From positions 21,983 to 85,982 of the forward strand of contig NZ_JAUQOP010000026.1 of the NCBI RefSeq assembly GCF_030580855.1: a stretch of 64,000 nucleotides of DNA, read 5' to 3'. A program made the position numbers and the translations under genes. The notes under the pieces are model-generated. The model had not been told where the DNA came from and searched no databases. It saw only the letters and a list, made by a program, of their open reading frames with translations. Shown here piece by piece: positions 42,938 to 53,643 of this stretch (positions are counted from its first letter, which is position 1; each line of letters begins with the position of its first letter). Origin of the DNA: Pseudomonas citrullilanati. Lineage in GTDB: Bacteria > Pseudomonadota > Gammaproteobacteria > Pseudomonadales > Pseudomonadaceae.

Positions 42938-43975
42938 ATGACCTACACCGCTGCCGAAAATCGCTACGAGTCCATTCCCTACCGCCGCGTCGGTCGCAGC
43001 GGGTTGGTGTTGCCGGCGTTGTCGCTGGGGTTGTGGCACAACTTCGGCGACAGCACGCCGATCGACACCCAGCGTTCGCTGTTGCGTACGGCGTTCGACC
43101 TGGGCATCAACCACTTCGACCTGGCGAACAACTACGGTCCGCCCTATGGCAGCGCCGAGATCAATTTCGGCCGGTTGCTGCGCGAAGACTTCAAGCACTA
43201 TCGCGACGAGTTGATCATCTCCAGCAAGGCCGGCTGGGACATGTGGCCCGGGCCCTATGGCCAGGGCGGCGGTTCGCGCAAGTACGTGCTGGCCAGCCTG
43301 GACCAGAGCCTGCAACGCCTGGGGCTGGACTATGTCGACATCTTCTATTCCCACCGTTTCGATCCCGACACGCCACTGGAAGAAACCGCCAGCGCACTGG
43401 CGACCGCCGTGCAGCAGGGCAAGGCGCTGTACGTCGGTATTTCTTCGTACTCCGGGGTGAAGACCCGGGAAATGGCGGCGCTGCTCAAGGAGTGGAAGGT
43501 CCCGCTGCTGATCCATCAGCCGGCCTACAACCTGCTCAATCGCTGGGTGGAAAAGGACCTGCTGGACGCCACCGACGAACTCGGCACCGGGGTGATTGCC
43601 TTCACCCCGCTGGCCCAGGGGTTGCTGACCGACAAGTACCTCAAGGGCATCCCGGCCGATGCCCGGGTGAACCGTCCGGGTGGCGGTTCGTTGCAGGCTT
43701 CGCATTTGTCGGATGAAAACATCGCCCACGTGCGTGCCCTCAATGACATCGCCCAGCGTCGCGGCCAGAGCCTGGCGCAAATGGCCCTTGCCTGGACCTT
43801 GCGCGATCCCCGCGTGACCAGCGCGCTGATCGGTGCCAGCCGGCCGGAGCAGATCATCGAAAACGTAGGGGCGCTGAAGAACCTGGATTTCAGCGCCGAG
43901 GAACTGGCCGAGATCGACCGGTTCGCCCGGGAAGGCGGGATCAATCTGTGGGAGAAGCCGTCGTCGGCTGAATGA
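42938..43975 (+). CDS. Aldo/keto reductase, YghZ (L-glyceraldehyde 3-phosphate reductase) type
   Basis: 345 residues, the length of E. coli YghZ. TIM-barrel reductase with the catalytic tetrad visible as D and Y in FDLANNYGPPYGSAE, K in IISSKAGWDMWPGPYG and H in FYSHRFDPDTPLEE. The WDMWPGPYG insertion is typical of the YghZ/Kv-beta-like subgroup. NADPH contacts are near LIGASRPEQIIENV. It probably detoxifies aldehydes such as methylglyoxal or L-glyceraldehyde 3-phosphate. Start ATG at 42938 follows GAGAG. Stands alone. Confidence 0.9.
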   Translation: MTYTAAENRYESIPYRRVGRSGLVLPALSLGLWHNFGDSTPIDTQRSLLRTAFDLGINHFDLANNYGPPYGSAEINFGRLLREDFKHYRDELIISSKAGWDMWPGPYGQGGGSRKYVLASLDQSLQRLGLDYVDIFYSHRFDPDTPLEETASALATAVQQGKALYVGISSYSGVKTREMAALLKEWKVPLLIHQPAYNLLNRWVEKDLLDATDELGTGVIAFTPLAQGLLTDKYLKGIPADARVNRPGGGSLQASHLSDENIAHVRALNDIAQRRGQSLAQMALAWTLRDPRVTSALIGASRPEQIIENVGALKNLDFSAEELAEIDRFAREGGINLWEKPSSAE

Positions 43976-44005
43976 TTCTTCTGCAAGCACGGTGAATGCG
44001 AAACA

Positions 44006-44139
44006 TTGTGGCGAGGGGATTTATCCCCGCTGGGCTGCGCAGCAGCCCCAAACCCGAACACGCGGCGCATCAGGTTAATGTGGATAGCTGCTTGGGGGGC
44101 TGCTGCGCAGCCCAGCGGGGATAAATCCCCTCGCCACAA
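44006..44139. repeat. Long-armed inverted repeat with perfect 44-bp arms
   Basis: The arm 44006-44049 is the exact reverse complement of 44096-44139, with a 46-bp centre. Best preserved member of the second repeat family; it lies between the convergent aldo/keto reductase and tauD genes and would form a very strong hairpin. Confidence 0.95.
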
Positions 44140-44159
44140 GCGCCATTCATATTCCTGCA

Positions 44160-45002
44160 TTATCGGAAAAACGGCACATCCCCCAGCACCGTCGCCCGGT
44201 GCATCACGCGCCGGGCCGGGCGGTAGTCGTCCACGGCGAAGTGCTGGGTCACGCGGTTGTCCCAGAACGCCACGTCGTTGGCTTGCCAGCGCCAGCGCAC
44301 GGTGAACTCGGGCCGGGTCGCGTGGGCGAAGAGCAGTTTGAGGATGACCTCGCTTTCGCTTTCCGACAATTCGTTGATGCGCGTGGTGAAGCCTTCGTTG
44401 ACGAACAGGGAGCGTCGCCCGCTCACCGGATGAGTGCGGATGACCGGGTGGGACAGCGGCGGGTTTTTCCGCCGTGCCTCTTCCCAGCGCGCCAGGTCTT
44501 CGGGGCTGTTGCCAAAGCGCTCCAAGGGAAAGGACCGGGTGAAATCGTGGGTCGCGGTCAGTCCTTCCAGCAAGCGCTTCATGGGGCCCGACAAGGCCTC
44601 GTAGGCCGCAATGCCGCTGGCCCACAAGGTGTCGCCGCCGAACGCCGGCAGCAGCTTGGCGCTGAGCACCGCGCCCAGGGCCGGTGTCGGTAAAAAGGTC
44701 ACGTCGGTGTGCCACACGGCGTTGTCGCGCACATCGGTGACTGCGGTGTCGAGCACCAGCACTTCGGGCTGCTCCGGCACGTTGGGGTAGATCGGGTGAA
44801 TATGCAGGTCGCCAAAGTACGCGGCGAAACGCGCCTGTTGCGGCGGTTCGATCGGCTGGTCGCGGAAGAACAGCAACTGATGCTCAAGCAGGGCCTGCTC
44901 GATGAACGCGTGTTGTTCCGGGTTCAAGGGCAGGCTGATATCGATCCCGCCAATCTGTGCGCCGAGGGCGTTGCTCAAGGGGGTAAGGGTCGGACGGCTC
45001 AT
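44160..45002 (-). CDS. tauD: Taurine dioxygenase TauD
   Basis: Fe(II)/2-oxoglutarate dioxygenase that splits taurine into aminoacetaldehyde and sulfite, 280 residues. The iron ligands are H98 and D100 in NAVWHTDVTF and H268 in RRVMHRATVLG. The 2-oxoglutarate-binding arginine follows the last His region. Last gene of tauA-tauB-tauC-tauD on the minus strand, 49 bp after tauC. Expected to be made under sulfate starvation. Confidence 0.94.
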   Translation of the reverse strand: MSRPTLTPLSNALGAQIGGIDISLPLNPEQHAFIEQALLEHQLLFFRDQPIEPPQQARFAAYFGDLHIHPIYPNVPEQPEVLVLDTAVTDVRDNAVWHTDVTFLPTPALGAVLSAKLLPAFGGDTLWASGIAAYEALSGPMKRLLEGLTATHDFTRSFPLERFGNSPEDLARWEEARRKNPPLSHPVIRTHPVSGRRSLFVNEGFTTRINELSESESEVILKLLFAHATRPEFTVRWRWQANDVAFWDNRVTQHFAVDDYRPARRVMHRATVLGDVPFFR

Positions 45003-45051
45003 CGGTGTGTTCTCGCATTCGGGCGCCGAAGGGGCGGCGTGGTCGTGGGTT

Positions 45052-45891
45052 TCAGCGGGCCTGGCCGTGCCATGGCACCAGTTTGCGTTGCAGGGCGCGC
45101 AGGCTCAGTTCCATGGCGAAGGCGATCAGGGCGATGACCAGGATTCCCAGCACCACCACGTCGGTCACCAGGAACTGCGCCGCCGACTGCACCATGAACC
45201 CCAGGCCGCTGGTGGCGGCGATCAGTTCGGCGGCCACCAGCGTCGACCAGCCCACGCCCAGGCCAATGCGAATGCCGGTGAGGATGTCGGGCAGGGCGCT
45301 GGGCACGATGACATGGCGGATCAGCTGGGCCCGGGTCGCGCCCAGCGACTGCGCGGCCCGCAGTTTGGCCGGGTCGACGGTGCGCACGCCGGTGGCGGTG
45401 GCGATGGCGATGGGGGCGAAGATCGCCAGGTAGATCAGCAGCACTTTCGACAACTCGCCGATGCCGCACCAGATTACGATCAGCGGCAGGTACGCCAGCG
45501 GTGGGATCGGTCGGTAGAACTCGATCAAGGGGTCCAGCACCCCACGGGCGATGCGGTTGGCGCCGATGGCAATGCCCACCGGCACGGCCGTCAACACCGC
45601 GAACGACAGGCCCAGGCCGATTCGCCCCAGGCTTGCGCCCAAGTGCTGCCAGAGCGTGGCGTCCATGTAGCCGCTGGTTGCCAGCAGCCAGCCTTTCTGC
45701 AACACGGACGACGGCGGGGGCAGGAACAGTGGCTCGATCAGGCCGCTGGCGGTGAAGCCCCACCAGGCGGCGAGCAACACGACCAGGGTCAAGCCGCTGA
45801 TCCAGCGGATACCCAGGGTGAACGTGGGGCGGATCGCGCGGCGCCCGGCATGAGGCGCCCGGATCACCGCTGGAACTTCATAGCTGCTCAT
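45052..45891 (-). CDS. tauC: Taurine ABC transporter permease TauC
   Basis: 279 residues, SsuC/TauC-type permease with six membrane segments and the coupling motif LRAAQSLGATRAQLIRHVIVPSALP. A long polar N-terminal tail (~30 residues) precedes the first helix. The ATG at 45891 overlaps the end of tauB by 14 bp; a longer frame upstream lies within tauB. Confidence 0.93.
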   Translation of the reverse strand: MSSYEVPAVIRAPHAGRRAIRPTFTLGIRWISGLTLVVLLAAWWGFTASGLIEPLFLPPPSSVLQKGWLLATSGYMDATLWQHLGASLGRIGLGLSFAVLTAVPVGIAIGANRIARGVLDPLIEFYRPIPPLAYLPLIVIWCGIGELSKVLLIYLAIFAPIAIATATGVRTVDPAKLRAAQSLGATRAQLIRHVIVPSALPDILTGIRIGLGVGWSTLVAAELIAATSGLGFMVQSAAQFLVTDVVVLGILVIALIAFAMELSLRALQRKLVPWHGQAR

Positions 45892-46684
45892 GGGCGCTCT
45901 CCTGTGGTCGAGTGGCGCTGCGCTGCGAGAACACCCTGGCAAGCACATGCTCGCGGGTTTCGATAAAGCGTGGGTCGGACTTGATCGACCGTGCCGATTC
46001 CCCGGCCGCGTAGCGCTGGCCGAAGTCCAGGCTGAGGCGTTCGACGACCCGGCCAGGGTTGGGCGCCAGCAGCATCAGGTCGGTGGCGAGGAACACGGCT
46101 TCCTCGATGTCATGGGTGATCAGGAACACTGGTTTGGCGGTGCGCTGCCAGACTTGCAGCAACAACGCCTGCATCTGTTCGCGGGTGAAGGCGTCCAGCG
46201 CCCCGAAGGGCTCGTCCATCAGCAGCACCCGTGGATCGGCCGCCAGGGCCCGGGCCAGGCCGACGCGCTGTTTCTGGCCGCCCGAAAGCTGCCAGACGCG
46301 GCGCTTCTCGAAACCGGCCAGGTCCACCAGGGCCAGCATGTCCCGGGCGCGGGCTTCGCGCTTGTCCTTGGCGACGCCCGCCAGCTCCAGGCCGAAGCCG
46401 ACATTCGCCAGGACGTCCTGCCATGGCAGCAGCGCGTCGTCCTGGAACACCACGCCGCGCTCGGCGCCTGGCCCTCGGACCGGTACGCCGTCCAGGGTAA
46501 TTTGCCCGGCGCTGGGTTCGACGAACCCGGCGATCAGGTTGAGCAGCGAGGTCTTGCCACTGCCGGACGGGCCGAGGGCGACCAGCAGTTGCCGGGGCCC
46601 CAGGGTCAGTGAAATATCCGCCAGCACCGGTGCCGTCGCGCCGGGGTACTGTGCGCTGATGCGCTCCAGCTGTAGCAAGGCCAT
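45878..46684 (-). CDS. tauB: Taurine ABC transporter ATP-binding protein TauB
   Basis: 268 residues. Walker A GPSGSGKTSLLNLIAG, signature LSGGQKQRVGLARAL, Walker B VLLMDEPFGALD, switch LITHDIEEA. The C-terminal region FGQRYAAGESARSIKSD is typical of the TauB/SsuB group. Lies 20 bp behind tauA and overlaps tauC. Confidence 0.94.
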   Translation of the reverse strand: MALLQLERISAQYPGATAPVLADISLTLGPRQLLVALGPSGSGKTSLLNLIAGFVEPSAGQITLDGVPVRGPGAERGVVFQDDALLPWQDVLANVGFGLELAGVAKDKREARARDMLALVDLAGFEKRRVWQLSGGQKQRVGLARALAADPRVLLMDEPFGALDAFTREQMQALLLQVWQRTAKPVFLITHDIEEAVFLATDLMLLAPNPGRVVERLSLDFGQRYAAGESARSIKSDPRFIETREHVLARVFSQRSATRPQESAHEQL

Positions 46685-46704
46685 CGCGGTGTCTCCCCTG
46701 TGGC

Positions 46705-47682
46705 TCAGCGAGTGATGTATTGGGCGCTGACGTAAGGCGCGTAGTCCGGCAGTACGGCGTCGACCTTGCCCTGCTCCTTGAGGAACGCGGCGGTGTCGGT
46801 GATGGCCCGGGTGGTCGGGGCGCCGAGGCTCACGACCTGATCGGCCGCCAGGGGAAAGACGTTGCCCTGCAGCAACAGCGGGATATCGCTGGCCTTGGCG
46901 CCGGAGAGTTTCACCAGCTTGTCGATGTTGGAGGCGTCGGCGATCCAGGCCTGTGGATCCTTGCGGTACTGGGCGTAGGCATCCAGGGTGACCTTGGCGA
47001 AAGCGGTGACGATTTCAGGGTGTTTCTGGGCGAAGTCCTTGCGCACGATCCAGGCGTCGAAGGTCGGAGCGCCGAACTGGGCCAGTTCGGCGGAGGTGAT
47101 CAGCACCTTGCCGTTTTCCTTGGCCACGCCCAGGGCCGGGTCCCAGACGTAGGTGGCGTCGATGTCACCGCGTTTCCAGGCGGCGATGATCGCCGGCGGC
47201 GCGAGGTTGAGCACGGTGACTTTCGCCGGATCGATGTTCCAGTGCTTCAACGCGGCCAGCAGGCTGTAATGGCCGGTGGAAACGAATGGCACGGCGACCT
47301 TCTTGCCGATCAGGTCTTGCGGGGTCTTGATCCCGGAACCCTCACGGGCCACCAGGGCCTCGGCGGCGCCGATCTGGGTGGCGATGAGGAACGTTTCCAC
47401 CGGGACCTTGCGGGTGATGGCGGCGGTCAGGGGGCTGGAACCGAGGTAGCCGATCTGCACGTCGCCCGAGGCGATAGCGGTGATCACATCGGCGCCGTTG
47501 TCGAACTTGCGCCAATCGATCTTGGCTTGGGTGGCTTTTTCATAGGCACCATCGGCCTGGGCCACCTTGGCCGGGTCGACGGTGGTCTGGTAGGCGACGG
47601 TCAGGTCGGCTGCTTGGGCAAGCAGGCTGGTCGCGGCCAACGTGGCGGCCGCGAGAAGACGAAGGGAAACGCGCGAGATCAT
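46705..47682 (-). CDS. tauA: Taurine-binding periplasmic protein TauA
   Basis: 325 residues with a signal peptide (ISRVSLRLLAAATLAATSLLAQAAD). The mature protein begins LTVAYQTTVDPAKVAQADGAYEKAT and contains SGDVQIGYLGSSPLTAAI and VWDPALGVAKENGKVL, matching TauA rather than SsuA. The ATG at 47682 was chosen for its GAGGAG site eight bases upstream; a TTG five codons earlier is unlikely. First gene of the tau operon with an AT-rich promoter region upstream. Confidence 0.93.
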   Translation of the reverse strand: MISRVSLRLLAAATLAATSLLAQAADLTVAYQTTVDPAKVAQADGAYEKATQAKIDWRKFDNGADVITAIASGDVQIGYLGSSPLTAAITRKVPVETFLIATQIGAAEALVAREGSGIKTPQDLIGKKVAVPFVSTGHYSLLAALKHWNIDPAKVTVLNLAPPAIIAAWKRGDIDATYVWDPALGVAKENGKVLITSAELAQFGAPTFDAWIVRKDFAQKHPEIVTAFAKVTLDAYAQYRKDPQAWIADASNIDKLVKLSGAKASDIPLLLQGNVFPLAADQVVSLGAPTTRAITDTAAFLKEQGKVDAVLPDYAPYVSAQYITR

Positions 47683-47760
47683 GGGAAAGCTCCTCAACAG
47701 GCCGCCGGGTGTGTGGCGTGGAAGGAGACTAAATGATCTAAGAACTAGAAAATAAATAAC

Positions 47761-47788
47761 TTTTTCGCATTAGCTTATTTGCGAAAAA
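47761..47788. promoter_or_regulatory. Inverted repeat upstream of tauA
   Basis: TTTTTCGCA (47761-47769) and TGCGAAAAA (47780-47788) are exact inverted repeats with a 10-bp centre, about 80 bp before the tauA start, next to an AT-rich stretch (47725-47760). Candidate site for a LysR-type activator of sulfur-starvation genes such as CysB or TauR-like; identity not shown. Confidence 0.5.
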
Positions 47789-47812
47789 AATCATCGAGAA
47801 CGGCTCGGATCC

Positions 47813-47844
47813 TTGTGGCGAGGGAGCAAGCCTCCTCGCCACAA
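47813..47844. terminator. Hairpin between gshA and tauA
   Basis: TTGTGGCGAGG pairs with CCTCGCCACAA across a short loop. The arms match the outer ends of the second repeat family, so this is a minimal member that may end gshA transcription. Confidence 0.65.
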
Positions 47845-47867
47845 CAAGCGTTCTCGCACTCAGGGAT

Positions 47868-49451
47868 TCAGTTGCTGATCGCCAGGATGCTCGCCTGGTA
47901 GGCACCCACGAACACATCGAAATCCCCCACTTCGTTCTGCTCCAGCTCGGCTTGCTGGACCAGGGACTCGCGGGCGGCGGTTTCGAACGCGGCCTGTTCC
48001 TCGGCGGGCAAGGGCTCGGCGCGGAAGAATTCGGCGTGAACCTTGCTCTGGCGCAGGGAGAACTCGGCGAAGCTTTCCTGATGTTCGGCCATGGCGGCCA
48101 GCACCCGGGCGGAAGGGGTCAGGGACGGGTCCCGGACCTTCGCCAGTTGTGCGTCCAATGCCTGGCGGTGGGCGTCGCCACCCTGGCTCTGGTCCAGCAG
48201 CGCGGCCAGCGGCGCGATGTTCTCCAGCAGCTCCAAGGCCCAGGCCTGCATGTCCACCGCTTGGCCCTGGCGCTGCAATTGCAGGCCCGGCTTGCGGCCT
48301 TCCTTGACCACGGTCAGGAAGTTGCTCGTGGCGTTGCCGCATTCGTTGTTTTCCAGCTGCGGGCTGTCATTGAGGCCGCAATACAGCAGGAAGGCATCGA
48401 GGAACCGCGCCTCGGTGAGGTCGATGCCCATCGGCAGGAAAGGGTTGATGTCCAGGCAACGCACTTCGATGTACTGGATACCCCGGGCCATCAACGCCTG
48501 GATCGGCCGCTCGCCGGTGTAGGTCACGCGTTTGGGGCGGATGTTGGAGTAGTACTCGTTTTCGATCTGCAGGATGTTGGTGTTGAGCTGCACCCACTCG
48601 CCGTTCTGGTGGGTGCCGACTTCGACGTAGGGCGCATAGGGCGTCGCCACCGCTTTGCGCAGGCTGTCGGTATAGCTCTCCAGGTCGTTGTAGCACGGCG
48701 TGAGGCCGGCCTGGGCGTTGCTCTGGTAACCCAGGTCGCTCATGCGCAGGCTGGTGGCGTAGGGCAGGTACAGGGTGTTCGCGTCCAGTTGTTCCAACTG
48801 GTGTGGGCGACCGCGCAGGAAACCGGCGTCCAGGGCCGGTGACGCACCGAACAGGTACATCAGCAACCAGCTGTAGCGGCGGAAATTACGAATCAGCGCG
48901 ATGTAGGCCGAGGATTGGAAGTCACGGTCGCTCACGTCGGCGGCTTCGTTCTGGCGCAGCAGCGGCCAGAGCTTTTCCGGCAGGGAGAAGTTGTAGTGGA
49001 TGCCGGCGATGCACTGCATGGTCTTGCCGTAGCGCAGGGCCAGGCCCTGGCGGTAGACGTACTTGAGCCGGCCGATGTTCGAGGTGCCGTAGTAGGCGAT
49101 CGGGATGTCCTTTTCCTCCGGCAACGGGCACGGCATCGAGGGACTCCACAGGTACTCGTCACCGAGCTTGCTGTAGGCGAACCGGTGGATCTTGTCGAGG
49201 CTGGCCAGGGTATCGGCCGGATTGGCCAACGCCGGGGTGATGAACTCCAGCAGCGACTCGGAATAGTCGGTGGTGATCTGTTCGTTGGTCAGCGCCGATC
49301 CCAACGCCTCGGGATGCGGGGTCTGGGCCAGGCGCCCATCGTCCGTGACGCGCAGGCATTCACGCTCGATGCCGTGCAGGCATTGCTCGAGCAGGGAGAG
49401 GTTGGCGCGCTCGCCGAGCAGGGCCAGGCGGCGGTTTAAAAGGTCGCTCAA
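47868..49451 (-). CDS. gshA: Glutamate-cysteine ligase GshA
   Basis: ATP-dependent ligation of glutamate and cysteine, the first step of glutathione synthesis, 527 residues, proteobacterial type-1 family. Typical regions: GIERECLRVT, TTDYSESLLEFITPA, CIAGIHYNFSLPE, YVEVGTHQNGEW and IQYIEVRCLDINPF. The start is the TTG at 49451, giving (M)SDLLNRRLALLGER with AAGGA at seven bases; an in-frame GTG five codons upstream overlaps that ribosome-binding site. It lies next to the tau operon, so imported sulfur and glutathione synthesis are neighbours, although separately transcribed. Confidence 0.95.
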   Translation of the reverse strand: MSDLLNRRLALLGERANLSLLEQCLHGIERECLRVTDDGRLAQTPHPEALGSALTNEQITTDYSESLLEFITPALANPADTLASLDKIHRFAYSKLGDEYLWSPSMPCPLPEEKDIPIAYYGTSNIGRLKYVYRQGLALRYGKTMQCIAGIHYNFSLPEKLWPLLRQNEAADVSDRDFQSSAYIALIRNFRRYSWLLMYLFGASPALDAGFLRGRPHQLEQLDANTLYLPYATSLRMSDLGYQSNAQAGLTPCYNDLESYTDSLRKAVATPYAPYVEVGTHQNGEWVQLNTNILQIENEYYSNIRPKRVTYTGERPIQALMARGIQYIEVRCLDINPFLPMGIDLTEARFLDAFLLYCGLNDSPQLENNECGNATSNFLTVVKEGRKPGLQLQRQGQAVDMQAWALELLENIAPLAALLDQSQGGDAHRQALDAQLAKVRDPSLTPSARVLAAMAEHQESFAEFSLRQSKVHAEFFRAEPLPAEEQAAFETAARESLVQQAELEQNEVGDFDVFVGAYQASILAISN

Positions 49452-49575
49452 GTTGAATTCCTTCACGCGTCAGTCGCCCCAATATGGGGGTGGGCAAGAC
49501 GGTCTACAAGGGTGAAGTTAAAACTGGCGTTTTCGCCTGGTTTTCATGCGGCCAAAGTCTAGTCGCCGCCATCCT

Positions 49576-49667
49576 CTGTGGGAGCGGGCTTGCTCGCGAA
49601 GGGGGCGTATCAGTCGGCATTTGAGTCGCCTGATGCACCGCCTTCGCGAGCAAGCCCGCTCCCACAA
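49576..49667. repeat. REPIN (GGGAGCGGGCTTGCTCGCGA type)
   Basis: Matched inverted REP pair between gshA and the thioesterase gene on the same strand. Confidence 0.9.
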
Positions 49668-49723
49668 GGGAATATCGATGCCGCATTCGTGCGCCGAAAT
49701 TAACCCAAATCGATGGCGGGGAG

Positions 49724-50106
49724 CTATAGCACAGCGAAGGTGCCTTGCGCTTTTGCGACCAACTTGTCGCCCTGGGTCACTTCGGCCTCGACCACCAGGG
49801 TGCGCCGGCCCGGGTGGATGACCCGGGCGGTGCACATCACTTCACCGTCAGAGACGGCGCGAATGTAGTTGATCTTGCACTCGATGGTCGCGCTCTGCTG
49901 GTCAAAGCCATGGACACTGGAACAGGCCAGGCCCATGGCGATGTCCACCAGGCTGAACAGCGCGCCGCCGTGCAACTTGCCGCCGCGATTGCGCAATGGC
50001 GGCTCGAGGGCCAGGGCGACTTGCGAGACGCCGTCCCCCAGGCTGTGCAGGCGGCAGCCGAGCAGTTTGAAAAACGCGCTTTCCACCAACCCGGCCGGCA
50101 CGTCCA

Positions 50107-50107
<1 letters not shown>
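49724..50107 (-). CDS. PaaI-type hotdog thioesterase
   Basis: 127 residues, single hotdog domain of the PaaI/YbgC-like thioesterases. The helix motif LHGGALFSLVDIAMGLAC carries the catalytic Asp in the HGGALFSLVD segment. Expected to hydrolyse aryl- or acyl-CoA esters. The start overlaps the stop of tex by one base, so it is co-translated with tex, the conserved pair in pseudomonads. Confidence 0.9.
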
Positions 50108-52431
<2,324 letters not shown>

Positions 52432-52789
52432 AAAACCACCTGACAAATATGTGAAATCAGGCTCGCCACCACAGAAGCCGGGCTCGGCGAGACTGGTTGA
52501 GCGGGCGGGTGCGCGCCGCTGCCTGGGTCAAAAGGCTGCCTGTTGACCCGCGAAATTCAAAAAGTGCTGCCTGGCCGGGGGAAAAAACGCCACCGGGGGG
52601 CACGATCCGGCCTGTCCTGGCACAAAAGGGCCGCGCATTATAACCAGCGTTCCCAGCTTCGGGGTGCACCAAGGTCTGTAGGCTTGTTGCCCGATTTTCT
52701 GTAGGCAGAGGAAAAATCTGCTAACAATGCACACGGTGCGTATAACGGCAGCTACGCCATAATGCGCGCCGAGATCAAAGGAGCTTCCT
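52432..52789. other. Divergent promoter region tex-ompR
   Basis: 358 bp without a gene. It contains a perfect TATAAT on the minus strand (52642-52637) for tex and AT-rich -10-like sequences (CATAAT near 52757) before ompR. Long untranslated leaders are likely, about 200 nt for tex. Confidence 0.5.
52637..52642 (-). promoter_or_regulatory. Candidate -10 element of tex
   Basis: Consensus TATAAT on the minus strand preceded by CTGGT; no clear -35 at the usual distance. Confidence 0.5.
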
Positions 52790-53530
52790 ATGAGCAGCAC
52801 TGCACAAACTGCTGAAGGCGAAAAAATTCTGATTGTTGACGACGATCCCGGGCTGAGCAGCCTGCTGGAGCGTTTTTTCGTCAGCAAGGGCTACCGCGCC
52901 CGCACCGTACCCAACACCGAGCAGATGGACCGGTTGCTGGCCCGCGAGGTGTTCAACCTGGTGGTGCTGGACCTGATGCTGCCTGGCGAGGATGGCCTGA
53001 CTGCCTGCCGCCGCCTGCGCAGCGCCAACAACCAGATCCCGATCATCATGCTCACCGCCAAGGGCGACGAGCTGAGCCGCATCAAGGGGCTCGAACTGGG
53101 TGCCGACGACTACCTGGCCAAGCCGTTCAACCCGGACGAGCTGATGGCCCGCGTCAAGGCCGTGCTGCGCCGTCAATCGGCGCCGGTGCCGGGCGCCCCG
53201 GGCAGCGAGGACGAGAGCGTGACCTTCGGTGACTACGAGCTGTCCCTGGCCACGCGCGAGCTCAAGCGCGGCGACGAGGTCCACATGCTCACCACCGGCG
53301 AATTCGCGGTGCTCAAGGCGCTGGTGATGAACGCCCGCCAGCCACTGACCCGTGACAAGCTGATGAACCTGGCGCGTGGTCGTGAATGGGACGCCCTGGA
53401 GCGCTCCATCGACGTGCAGATTTCCCGCCTGCGCCGGATGATCGAGCCCGATCCTTCCAAGCCGCGCTATATCCAGACCGTCTGGGGCGTAGGCTATGTA
53501 TTCGTGCCGGACGGTGCCGCCAGCAAGTGA
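52790..53530 (+). CDS. ompR: Response regulator OmpR
   Basis: 246 residues. Receiver domain with acidic pair (LIVDDDPG), phosphorylated D61 in LVVLDLMLPGEDG, and K111 in DYLAKPFNPDEL; C-terminal OmpR/PhoB winged helix ending VWGVGYVFVPDG. Controls osmotic, envelope and porin genes with EnvZ. AAAGGAG precedes the ATG. A repeat separates it from envZ. Confidence 0.96.
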   Translation: MSSTAQTAEGEKILIVDDDPGLSSLLERFFVSKGYRARTVPNTEQMDRLLAREVFNLVVLDLMLPGEDGLTACRRLRSANNQIPIIMLTAKGDELSRIKGLELGADDYLAKPFNPDELMARVKAVLRRQSAPVPGAPGSEDESVTFGDYELSLATRELKRGDEVHMLTTGEFAVLKALVMNARQPLTRDKLMNLARGREWDALERSIDVQISRLRRMIEPDPSKPRYIQTVWGVGYVFVPDGAASK

Positions 53531-53539
53531 TCGGCGATT

Positions 53540-53626
53540 TGTAGGAGCGGGTGGCCTGGCGGGTCGAATGCGTTCTGCCAGGCGACTCGCGGTCCGTCAT
53601 TGTGCGAGCATCGCTCGCTCCTGCAA
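53540..53626. repeat. Diverged REP pair between ompR and envZ
   Basis: TGTAGGAGCGGG at the left and GCGAGCATCGCTCGCTCCTG at the right belong to a different, TAGGAGCG-type REP group. It fills nearly the whole 113-bp gap inside a two-gene operon. Confidence 0.75.
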
Positions 53627-53643
53627 GTGTGTAGCGGTTATCC

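Noticed and set aside
11085..44139. Second-family repeats as insertion sequences
   Set aside because: Each is only about 112-134 bp with no coding frame, so they cannot encode a transposase; at most they are non-autonomous elements.
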